From the NCBI RefSeq assembly GCF_017312365.1, contig NZ_BLJI01000019.1, positions 1-64,000 on the forward strand: 64,000 bases of DNA, given 5' to 3'. This document shows positions 34,755-41,991 of this stretch, piece after piece (position 1 is the stretch's first letter; the number at the start of each line of letters is the position of its first letter). Below the pieces are notes generated by a model. That model worked only from the letters and a program-made list of their open reading frames with translations, had not been told where the DNA came from and did not search any database. This DNA is from Chroococcus sp. FPU101. Lineage in GTDB: Bacteria; Cyanobacteriota; Cyanobacteriia; Cyanobacteriales; Microcystaceae. The position numbers and the translations under genes are program-made.

Positions 34755-35813
34755 ATGACATTTCCCTCAAATGACACTAAATCGAATTTTGGTAAGTGGA
34801 TTGGTTTTGCCATTATTGTAATTTGTCTGTATGTTGCTTGGCAAATTCAACAAATTCTCCTCGTTTTATTTATGGCAATTGTTTTAGCGAATGCTCTTGA
34901 TATTTTGGTTGAAACAATGCGACGCAGAGGAATTAAAAGAGGAATAGCAATTTTATTAACGATTGTTTTATTGTTGATCAGTTTAGTAGCAATTGTTAGT
35001 ATTATTATTCCTTCTTTTATCGGACAATTTCAACAATTAGTAAATTTAGTGCCTCGCGGGTTTAATCAATTATCAATTAATATCAATCAATTAATTACCC
35101 GTCTTGATCCAAGTTTAGTCGCAGTTTTACCCAGAGTTGAGCAGCTTATTGCTCAGTTACAGCCGATTTTACAACAAATTGCTAGTCGTGGTTTAAATAT
35201 TTTTTATAGTTCATTGGGGACGTTATTAAGTTCTGTACTTTTACTGGCTTTAACACTGATGCTTTTAGCAAATCCTACACCTTATCGTCAGTGTCTAGTA
35301 CGTTTATTTCCTGCCTTTTATCGCTCCCGCGTCGATGAAATTTTAAAAATGTGTACTCAAGGGTTACGAGGTTGGCTCAAAGAAATTACCTTTGATATGT
35401 CTTTGATGACCATTTTAAGTTTAATTGGTTTAACGATTTTAGGAATTCCTTTAGCCTTTACTCAAGCCATTTTGACGGGGTTTTTAACATTTATTCCTAA
35501 TATCGGTATCGCCCTAAGTGTGATTCCTCCGTTTGCGATCGCACTCCTAGAAGAGCCTTGGAAACCCCCTGCTGTCTTACTATTGTATTTTTATTGTTAT
35601 TTTGCAACTCAAAAGTTAGATGATAACCCACGATTTTCTAAACTAAGTACTTATCCCGCCGTCCTCTTACCTGGTTTCGTCTTATTAGGTCAACTTTTCT
35701 TCGGGACACTTTTTGGTATTTTAGGGTTATTTTTAGCTGTTCCTTTATTAATTGTCAGTCAAATATGGTTAAAAGAAGTTTTGATTAAAGATATTTTAAA
35801 CAAGTGGGAATAA
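34755..35813 (+). CDS. AI-2E family transporter (PerM-like permease)
   Basis: The 352-residue protein has the AI-2E/PerM layout of about eight helices: WIGFAIIVICLYVAWQIQQILLVLFMAIVLANALDILVETMRRRGIKRGIAIL at the N-terminus and the conserved LTGFLTFIPNIGIALSVIPPFAIALLEEPW, then LPGFVLLGQLFFGTLFGILGLFLAVPLLI. Family members export signalling molecules or ions; the true substrate here is unknown. It ends 3 nt before the DUF39 gene, suggesting one operon with it. Confidence 0.9.
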   Translation: MTFPSNDTKSNFGKWIGFAIIVICLYVAWQIQQILLVLFMAIVLANALDILVETMRRRGIKRGIAILLTIVLLLISLVAIVSIIIPSFIGQFQQLVNLVPRGFNQLSININQLITRLDPSLVAVLPRVEQLIAQLQPILQQIASRGLNIFYSSLGTLLSSVLLLALTLMLLANPTPYRQCLVRLFPAFYRSRVDEILKMCTQGLRGWLKEITFDMSLMTILSLIGLTILGIPLAFTQAILTGFLTFIPNIGIALSVIPPFAIALLEEPWKPPAVLLLYFYCYFATQKLDDNPRFSKLSTYPAVLLPGFVLLGQLFFGTLFGILGLFLAVPLLIVSQIWLKEVLIKDILNKWE

Positions 35814-35816
35814 TCC

Positions 35817-37022
35817 ATGAGAACCATAGCTGAAATTAATGAGAAAATCCAAAGTAAAAAAGTAGTCGTTTGGACAGCAGAGGAACTAAAAAGTAAAGTA
35901 CTAGAAATCGGTGTAACACAAGCCTATAAAGAAGTTGATGTCATCTGTACGGGAACCTTTGAACCGATGGAATCTTCAGGGGCTTTAATCAATTTAGGTC
36001 ATACAGATCCCCCAATCAAAATCCGTCAATGTTGGTTAGATGGCATTCCTGCTTATGCGGGTTTTGGTGCCGTTGATATTTATTTAGGTGCGAGTGCGAT
36101 GGGAGATTATAGTAATATCCCTGAGCAAATGGAAATCGAAAACCGTCAGAACTCTGAACGAGGTGGGGGACATATTATTGAAGATTTGATCGCTGGAAAA
36201 ACAATACAATTAAGAGCGAGCGGACAGATGACAGATTGTTATCCTAGAGGTTCTTTTGAAACAACAATTACCAAAGATTCAATTAATCAATTTTATCTTT
36301 TTAATCCTCGAAATCTCTATCAAAACTTTATTGTTGGCGTGAATGGCGGTGAGAATCCCCTTTACACCTATTTAGGTCTACTTTATCCCAGATTAGCAAA
36401 TGCAGTTTATTCTAATCCTGGTGCTATTTCTCCTTTATTTAATGATCCAGATTTACAAATCATTGGAATTGGCACGCGAATCTTTTTAGGTGGTGGAATT
36501 GGTTATATCGCTTGGGAAGGAACACAACATTTTCCCCTGCAAAAACGATTACCTAATCGTACACCGATTGGCCCTGCGGCGACACTTGCTTTAATTGGTG
36601 ATGCTAAACAAATGGATGCGCGATGGGTCAGAGGTTGTTATTTTAGAAACTATGGTGCATCTTTGATGTTGGGTGTGGGTGTGCCGATACCAGTTTTAAA
36701 TGAGGAAGTGATCCGACATTGTAGTGTACAGGATCTCGAAATTGTTGCCCCAGTAGTCGATTTTTCCATTCCTCGCCGCGTTCGTCCGACCTTTGGACTG
36801 GTGACTTATGCTCAACTTAAAAGCGGTAAAATTACAATAGAAGGCAAAAGCGTTAGAACTGCATCATTAGCAAGTATTTCTTTTTCTAGACAAGTTGCAG
36901 TCGAGTTAAAACAGTGGATTGAAGCAGGAGAATTTACCTTAACTGAATCCGTTGCCTCGATTCCTATGGAGCGTACTTTTGTACCACAAGATCGTTGGGG
37001 TTCTCCGTTGATGATGGAATAG
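35817..37022 (+). CDS. Homocysteine biosynthesis protein (DUF39 family)
   Basis: The 401-residue protein matches the DUF39/HcyBio family: MRTIAEINEKIQSKKVVVWTAEEL, KEVDVICTGTFEPMESSGALINLGHTDPPIK, YLGASAMGDYSN, and GGGIGYIAWEGTQHF. In methanogens and sulfate reducers the family takes part in sulfur insertion that turns aspartate semialdehyde into homocysteine. The Cys in DVICTGT (about residue 43) and DCYPRGSFETT are conserved-looking. No ferredoxin-domain partner is adjacent. Its role in an oxygenic cyanobacterium is unclear. It starts 3 nt after the AI-2E gene. Confidence 0.85.
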   Translation: MRTIAEINEKIQSKKVVVWTAEELKSKVLEIGVTQAYKEVDVICTGTFEPMESSGALINLGHTDPPIKIRQCWLDGIPAYAGFGAVDIYLGASAMGDYSNIPEQMEIENRQNSERGGGHIIEDLIAGKTIQLRASGQMTDCYPRGSFETTITKDSINQFYLFNPRNLYQNFIVGVNGGENPLYTYLGLLYPRLANAVYSNPGAISPLFNDPDLQIIGIGTRIFLGGGIGYIAWEGTQHFPLQKRLPNRTPIGPAATLALIGDAKQMDARWVRGCYFRNYGASLMLGVGVPIPVLNEEVIRHCSVQDLEIVAPVVDFSIPRRVRPTFGLVTYAQLKSGKITIEGKSVRTASLASISFSRQVAVELKQWIEAGEFTLTESVASIPMERTFVPQDRWGSPLMME

Positions 37023-37103
37023 TTTTTGGTTTTAAAAATATAAACCTCTAGCATATGGGCTAAAGGTTTAATTAAATGGGCAAGAAAACTAACTTAATTT
37101 GAA

Positions 37104-37754
37104 TTAGTAGCGAGATCCGACAACATTAGCCGCAGGAACAGCAGTACGAGGACGACGAGTACCAGCAGACGCACCGATGAGTGATGCGACTAATCCTAAA
37201 AGAGAACCGAGGGCAAAAGACCAACCGACTCGAGCGGCATTGCCAGCAATATCTCTGGCTTCTTGCGCGCTTACATTAGGAGCATTAACTTGAGGTGTCA
37301 CGCCACTTTGCTGTGCTTGGTTAATAATTTCACCTGCATTTGATGCAGCAACGCCAAAAGCACCCGATACCCCACTAGAGAGTAACCATGCGCTAATTGC
37401 AAGCGTGGTAGCCCATAAAATTGCACCGTTGAGTAAAGCTGTACTTTTATTTAAAGTTCCGCAAGCACGTGCAGTAACCCAACCGCCAATGAACAGAGAA
37501 ATAAATAAACTAATAATCGCCCAAATTCCAACAGCCGAACCCACACCGCCTGCATCGGAACGAGGTGAGCCAGAGCCAGCAATACTAGATAGACCAATTG
37601 CTGCACCCAAAGCACTTAAAACGAGTTGAGAACTGAGTGCAACTACTAAACCTGCTAAAATAGGGCCCCAACGAACGCGATCGTGATAGTCCATTCCTTG
37701 AGGTGCTACGGGATAATCCACAACCCGTCCTTCTGGATCATTAGCGTAAACCAT
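37104..37754 (-). CDS. Membrane protein of unknown function
   Basis: The 216-residue protein has four predicted membrane segments: about 28-50 (WGPILAGLVVALSSQLVLSALG), 68-95 (VGIWAIISLFISLFIGGWVTA), 105-125 and 172-195. A motif RVRWGPILAGLVVAL opens it; such glycine-rich proteins with a W-G-P-I-x-A-G start are frequent in cyanobacteria and other bacteria, but I cannot assign a function. A periplasmic or cytoplasmic loop of about 50 residues (130-170) is rich in Ala/Asn/Gln. It is alone on this strand and convergent with DUF39. Confidence 0.7.
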   Translation of the reverse strand: MVYANDPEGRVVDYPVAPQGMDYHDRVRWGPILAGLVVALSSQLVLSALGAAIGLSSIAGSGSPRSDAGGVGSAVGIWAIISLFISLFIGGWVTARACGTLNKSTALLNGAILWATTLAISAWLLSSGVSGAFGVAASNAGEIINQAQQSGVTPQVNAPNVSAQEARDIAGNAARVGWSFALGSLLGLVASLIGASAGTRRPRTAVPAANVVGSRY

Positions 37755-38239
37755 AATATTTTTTCTCCTATTCCTATACTGTTAGGTTTAAATTTTTTTT
37801 GAGCAACAGCTTTTAAATATTCACTTGCTGAATTGATAATAATAAGAGATTTCATTACTTTTCATCTATCTTTAGAAACAAATATTGCTTGAAAAATAGA
37901 ATATTTGATTAATTTATATAAATTGTTAAAATTTTGATTATACCTATTTTCATTGAAATTATTAATCTAACTTTTTATCTATTTCTTTTAGTAGATAGAT
38001 TGCTCAATCATGTTTTAGCCTTGATGTGATGTGGATCACCCTACCTCATTAAAGGTGATTAAGAGGGTTATCACGCTCTTGTACAAAAGGTTTAAAGTTG
38101 ATTAAGCTAAAAGAAGTCATCGCTACACCGCCGTCTCACAGCAGTGTTTGCGATCACTGCCTTCCGTAGTAAAAAATAAAGCTTTTGAGTAGATCTGTTA
38201 CAATAGTTTACAATAGCTTGTCTTCTGACCTAAACGATT
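37755..38239. promoter_or_regulatory. Divergent intergenic region with inverted repeats
   Basis: This 485-nt AT-rich space between divergent genes has no convincing ORF. It contains TGTGA-N6-TCACC at 38025-38040, a nine-of-ten match to the CRP consensus, and a GCAGTG/CACTGC hairpin at 38141-38160 with an 8-nt loop, about 80 nt before the ABC1 kinase start. Both are weak evidence. No RNA gene was recognised. Confidence 0.35.
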
Positions 38240-40210
38240 ATGACTCAAACTCCCTTACTTCCTCCTGCTGAGACTTTCGACGATATTACAGTTGAGGTGC
38301 GACCTGTTCAAGGTGTCCCTAGACATGATGTAGAAGAATTAGGGCCAATGAGTCAGGTATCACCCGAAAACTGGCAATATGATCCAGATTTGATTAAATC
38401 CTACTACCGTCAGCGACCTTTGCAGGTGTTGGGACGTTTATTAAATCTAATTATTCCAATCAGCTTTTTTGCATTGGGGATCTGGTGGGACAAAGTTACG
38501 AGAAAAATCGACAAAAATCAGAAAAAGCGAGCCATTCAGTTTAGAGAAATGCTCACACAGTTGGGCCCAACTTATATCAAAATCGGTCAGGCTCTCTCAA
38601 CACGTCCTGATTTGGTTCCGCCCACTTATTTAGAAGAATTAACTACTCTACAAGACCAATTACCCTCATTTCCGAATGAAATTGCTTATCAATTTATTCA
38701 AGAAGAATTAGGATTATCGCCACAAGATATTTACGCTGAAATTTCGTCAAACCCAATTGCAGCAGCCTCATTAGGTCAAGTTTATAAAGGTCGTTTAAAA
38801 ACAGGTGAAAAAGTAGCGATTAAAGTGCAACGTCCTGATTTAGTCAAACGCATTTCTTTAGATGTTTATTTGATGCGCGGTTTAGCTGGTTGGGCGCAAA
38901 ATAATCTTAAACGGATTCGCTCAAACTTAATTGCAATTACTGATGAACTAGCGAGTCGTATTTTTGAAGAAATGAACTATATTCAAGAAGGACGCAATGC
39001 CGAACTTTTTGCCGAACTCTATGGACATTTACCTGAGATTTATGTACCTAAAATTTATTGGGACTACACAGGTAGACGTGTTTTAACAATGGAGTGGATT
39101 GATGGCATAAAGTTAACCAATGTTCAGGCAATTCAAGCGAAGGGAATTGATGCCACACACTTAGTAGAAGTAGGTGTTAATTGTTCTCTCAGACAACTCT
39201 TAGAACATGGTTTCTTTCATGCAGATCCCCACCCTGGAAACTTGTTAGCGATGGATGATGGTCGATTAGCTTATCTCGATTTTGGGATGATGAGTCGTAT
39301 TCTACCTCATCAAAGATATGGCTTAATTCAAGCGGTTGTACACTTAGTAAACCGCGATTTTGAAGGATTAGCAACCGACTATGTTAATTTAGAATTTTTA
39401 ACGCCTGAGACTGATTTAAGTCCGATTATTCCAGCACTAAGTCAGGTTTTTGGGAATGCTTTAGGTGCGAGTGTTGCTGAACTCAACTTTAAGAGTATTA
39501 CCGATCAAATGTCGCAAATGATGTATGATTTTCCGTTTAGGGTGCCTGCTTATTATGCGTTAATTATTCGCTCGATGGTTACTCTAGAAGGAATTGCGAT
39601 CGGGATTGATCCAAACTTTAAGGTTTTAAGTAAAGCTTATCCTTATATTGCCAAACGTCTTTTAACAGATCCATCCACTGAGTTAAGAACTTCTTTAAAA
39701 GATTTACTATTCAAAGATGGAAGTTTCCGATGGAATCGTTTAGAAAATCTCTTACGAAATGCCAAAAATTCTCCAGACTATAACTTTGATAATGTACTAA
39801 ATCAATCAATAGATTATCTTTTTTCTGAAAGAGGTGAGTTTATTCGAGAACGCTTGGTTACTGAAATTACGAATGCACTTGATATTTTTGGTAGAAGAAC
39901 ATTCTTTAATTTTTCTAGCACCATTAGAGAACAAGTAGGATTAGCGGTTCAAGAAACACCATTAGAATTAAGAGATAGTTCTAAAACTTTTGAACATATC
40001 AAAAATATTCTCGGAATTCTTCAAGAAACAAAAGGTTTTGATCCAATGCGTTTAGTTCCCGTTCTAGCAAAACTCATTATTAAACCCGAAACACAACAAA
40101 TGAGTCAGAAAATTGTTGAAGGATTAGTCCAAAAAGCTTTAGCTAGAGTCATTCGGAATTTAGTTTTAGATGGAGAAACAAACAAAGCTTTACCAGCAGC
40201 AACAAAATAA
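38240..40210 (+). CDS. ABC1/AarF/UbiB family atypical kinase
   Basis: The 656-residue protein has the UbiB/ADCK atypical kinase core: LTQLGPTYIKIGQALSTRPDL (KxGQ region, about 114-134), ASLGQVYKGRLKTGEKVAIKVQRPD (Ala-rich loop and Lys), EEMNYIQEGRNAELF, LEHGFFHADPHPGNLLAM (catalytic loop) and YLDFGMMSR (DFG). Family members act in quinone synthesis and lipid homeostasis, and cyanobacterial and plastid forms associate with membranes. The C-terminal 200 residues are typical of the cyanobacterial group. A strong terminator follows at 40232, and its last codons lie inside the duplicated repeat. Confidence 0.92.
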   Translation: MTQTPLLPPAETFDDITVEVRPVQGVPRHDVEELGPMSQVSPENWQYDPDLIKSYYRQRPLQVLGRLLNLIIPISFFALGIWWDKVTRKIDKNQKKRAIQFREMLTQLGPTYIKIGQALSTRPDLVPPTYLEELTTLQDQLPSFPNEIAYQFIQEELGLSPQDIYAEISSNPIAAASLGQVYKGRLKTGEKVAIKVQRPDLVKRISLDVYLMRGLAGWAQNNLKRIRSNLIAITDELASRIFEEMNYIQEGRNAELFAELYGHLPEIYVPKIYWDYTGRRVLTMEWIDGIKLTNVQAIQAKGIDATHLVEVGVNCSLRQLLEHGFFHADPHPGNLLAMDDGRLAYLDFGMMSRILPHQRYGLIQAVVHLVNRDFEGLATDYVNLEFLTPETDLSPIIPALSQVFGNALGASVAELNFKSITDQMSQMMYDFPFRVPAYYALIIRSMVTLEGIAIGIDPNFKVLSKAYPYIAKRLLTDPSTELRTSLKDLLFKDGSFRWNRLENLLRNAKNSPDYNFDNVLNQSIDYLFSERGEFIRERLVTEITNALDIFGRRTFFNFSSTIREQVGLAVQETPLELRDSSKTFEHIKNILGILQETKGFDPMRLVPVLAKLIIKPETQQMSQKIVEGLVQKALARVIRNLVLDGETNKALPAATK

Positions 40211-40269
40211 AAGATTAAGTTTTAAGAATAGATCGTCAGAGTCTTTCTGGCGATTTTTTATAATTATGT
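40199..40269 (+). repeat. Repeat A, copy 1 (71 nt)
   Basis: This 71-nt block covers the last codons of the ABC1 kinase gene, its stop and its terminator. It recurs at 40751-40821 with 68 of 71 positions identical, the differences being two adjacent bases in the terminator loop and one near the end. Confidence 0.95.
40232..40260 (+). terminator. Rho-independent terminator of the ABC1 kinase gene
   Basis: ATCGTCAGA (40232-40240) pairs with TCTGGCGAT (40246-40254), with one wobble and a 5-nt loop, followed by TTTTT and A. The structure starts 21 nt after the stop codon. Confidence 0.88.
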
Positions 40270-40287
40270 TTAGGAGCGAGAAAAACG

Positions 40288-40740
40288 ATGACTACTCAGC
40301 TTAATTATAAAACCCTTTATGAGACTGATTTTGTTGAATGGTTAGAAACGACCACCCAATTATTGCGTGATGGAAAACTAGATCAGTTAGATATCAATAA
40401 TTTGGTGGAAGAACTAGAAAGCATGGGGAGAAGTGAAAAACGGGAACTGAGAAATTGCTTAACAACTATTATTGAGCATTTATTGAAGTTAAGTTATTGG
40501 GAAGCTGAAAAAGCAGAAAATTTAAGAGGATGGCGTAATACAATTATTGAACAAAGAAACCAGATTGAGCGTATTTTAGAAGATAGTCCTAGTCTTAAAA
40601 ATCTAATTCCTGATTTTTTTCCTCTTTGTTATCAAGATGCTCGAAAATTAGTCATTAAAAAAACAGGTTTAGCGAATATTCCTTCATCTTCTCCCTATAC
40701 TATTGAACAAGTGCTAGATGAAGACTTTTTGCTCGATTAA
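40288..40740 (+). CDS. DUF29 family protein
   Basis: The 150-residue protein is a full-length DUF29 domain: YETDFVEWLETTTQLLRDGKLDQLDINNLVEELESMGRSEKRELRNCL, then EHLLKLSYWEAEK and WRNTIIEQRNQIERILEDSPSLK, ending YTIEQVLDEDFLLD. DUF29 proteins are abundant in cyanobacteria, often in several copies near mobile DNA, and have no known function. AGGAG precedes the ATG. The last codons form the start of repeat B; the gene lies in the first unit of a tandem duplication. Confidence 0.9.
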   Translation: MTTQLNYKTLYETDFVEWLETTTQLLRDGKLDQLDINNLVEELESMGRSEKRELRNCLTTIIEHLLKLSYWEAEKAENLRGWRNTIIEQRNQIERILEDSPSLKNLIPDFFPLCYQDARKLVIKKTGLANIPSSSPYTIEQVLDEDFLLD

Positions 40741-40753
40741 AATCATTCATGCA
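40724..40753 (+). repeat. Repeat B, copy 1 (30 nt)
   Basis: The 30-nt block from ACTTTTTGCTCG to CATTCATGCA covers the end of the DUF29 gene. An identical copy lies at 41962-41991, over the 3' end of hflX. Its last GCA is shared with the start of repeat A copy 2. Confidence 0.95.
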
Positions 40754-40821
40754 ACAAAATAAAAGATTAAGTTTTAAGAATAGATCGTCAGAGTCTGGCT
40801 GGCGATTTTTTATAATGATGT
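40751..40821 (+). repeat. Repeat A, copy 2 (71 nt)
   Basis: This is the second copy of the block at 40199-40269. It begins with the GCA that also ends repeat B copy 1, and contains a copy of the ABC1-kinase terminator just upstream of the hydrolase gene. Confidence 0.95.
40784..40812 (+). terminator. Duplicated copy of the ABC1 kinase terminator
   Basis: ATCGTCAG (40784-40791) pairs with CTGGCGAT (40799-40806), followed by TTTTT. It lies after the DUF29 gene and before the hydrolase start, and could end the DUF29 transcript. Confidence 0.75.
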
Positions 40822-40841
40822 GTCAAATGAGGAAAAAGTTC

Positions 40842-41930
40842 ATGATTACTAGCACAACTTTAAAAGTTACATGGCTCGCTTTTTTGACTACGACTGTAAT
40901 CTCTTCAATTTCTTCAAAGGTCGTTGCTGCTAACTTTAATCCTAATCCTATTTATAGTAATTCAGGAAGATACACAACTGTTATTCCCGTAACAGGTAGT
41001 AACTCAGGTTTGGATTCCACTGATATTTATTATCCGATTACTCCATCTTCTGAAACAACCCTCCCCGTAGTCCTTCTTTTGCAAGGAGCTTTAGTAGAGC
41101 GAGATGATTATGCTAATTATGCCAGTCGGGTTGCTAAATATGGCTTTGTTGTTGTAGTGCCTGACCATACTAGAACTTTAGTTGGCCCGATGGGTTCTTT
41201 TACAGGTTTTTTTCCCGATCAGCATTTAATTAATGATGTCTTAAATTTTATGGAGGACGAAAATCGTAATACAAATTCTCCCCTAGCGGGTCAGATTGAT
41301 TTTAATACGGCGGGTTTATTAGGACATTCTTTTGGAGGAGCAGTAGGTTTAGCTTCTATGGCTAATATCTGTTTACCTGTTCTGTGTAATGCTACTCTTG
41401 GTTTTTCTCGTCCCACAGCCCTCAAAGCTGGAATTTTTTACGGAGCAAGTCTAAGAAATCAAATGACAGGAGAGTCTATTCCGATTAATAATTCAGGAGT
41501 TCCTACAGGTTTAATTGCTGGAGAGCGAGATGGAGTAGCTTCTCTTTTATCAACGATTACAACTTATCAGAATATCCATCCAGATACGAAGTTGTTAGCG
41601 ACCTTACAAGGGGCAAATCATTACGGCATTACGAATGAAGATAGTTCTAGAGATCCTGTACGCCCAACTTTAGACCAAGCAACGGCGACTGAAACGATTG
41701 CGCGTTGGAGTGCTTTATTCTTACAGGCTCATCTTTTAGATAATCAAGAGGCTTTTGATTATGTCTATCGAACTGGAGATAATTTGGATATTAATGTAAT
41801 GGTCAGAAGTTCAATTCCTGAACCTTCTTTAAAATTGAGCATTATTGTATTAGGTGGGTTAGGAGTTCTAAGCATTTTCAATTCTAAAGTCAATCGTAAA
41901 ATCAGCAGTCACTTTACTAAAAAGCACTAA
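40842..41930 (+). CDS. Secreted alpha/beta hydrolase with PEP-CTERM tail
   Basis: The 362-residue protein starts with a signal peptide (TTLKVTWLAFLTTTVISSISSKVVA). The domain is an alpha/beta hydrolase of the chlorophyllase/PETase-like type: LPVVLLLQGALVERDDYANYAS, nucleophile elbow GLLGHSFGGAVGLA (Ser), and a late His in LQGANHYGIT. The C-terminus IPEPSLKLSIIVLGGLGVLS, followed by basic residues, is a PEP-CTERM sorting tail. An earlier in-frame ATG at 40749 lies inside repeat DNA; the Met at 40842, with GAGGAAAAA before it, is the better start. It sits in the second unit of the tandem duplication. Confidence 0.85.
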   Translation: MITSTTLKVTWLAFLTTTVISSISSKVVAANFNPNPIYSNSGRYTTVIPVTGSNSGLDSTDIYYPITPSSETTLPVVLLLQGALVERDDYANYASRVAKYGFVVVVPDHTRTLVGPMGSFTGFFPDQHLINDVLNFMEDENRNTNSPLAGQIDFNTAGLLGHSFGGAVGLASMANICLPVLCNATLGFSRPTALKAGIFYGASLRNQMTGESIPINNSGVPTGLIAGERDGVASLLSTITTYQNIHPDTKLLATLQGANHYGITNEDSSRDPVRPTLDQATATETIARWSALFLQAHLLDNQEAFDYVYRTGDNLDINVMVRSSIPEPSLKLSIIVLGGLGVLSIFNSKVNRKISSHFTKKH

Positions 41931-41961
41931 TTAACAATATACTTGCTCTAAGTCTGTAGTT

Positions 41962-41991
41962 ACTTTTTGCTCGATTAAAATCATTCATGCA
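41962..41991 (+). repeat. Repeat B, copy 2 (30 nt)
   Basis: Identical over 30 nt to 40724-40753. It covers the last codons and stop of hflX on the minus strand. Confidence 0.95.

Noticed and set aside
40749-40841. Upstream in-frame extension of the hydrolase gene (31 residues)
   Set aside because: The extension translates the duplicated terminator DNA of repeat A; the Met at 40842 starts a proper signal peptide and has its own ribosome-binding site.
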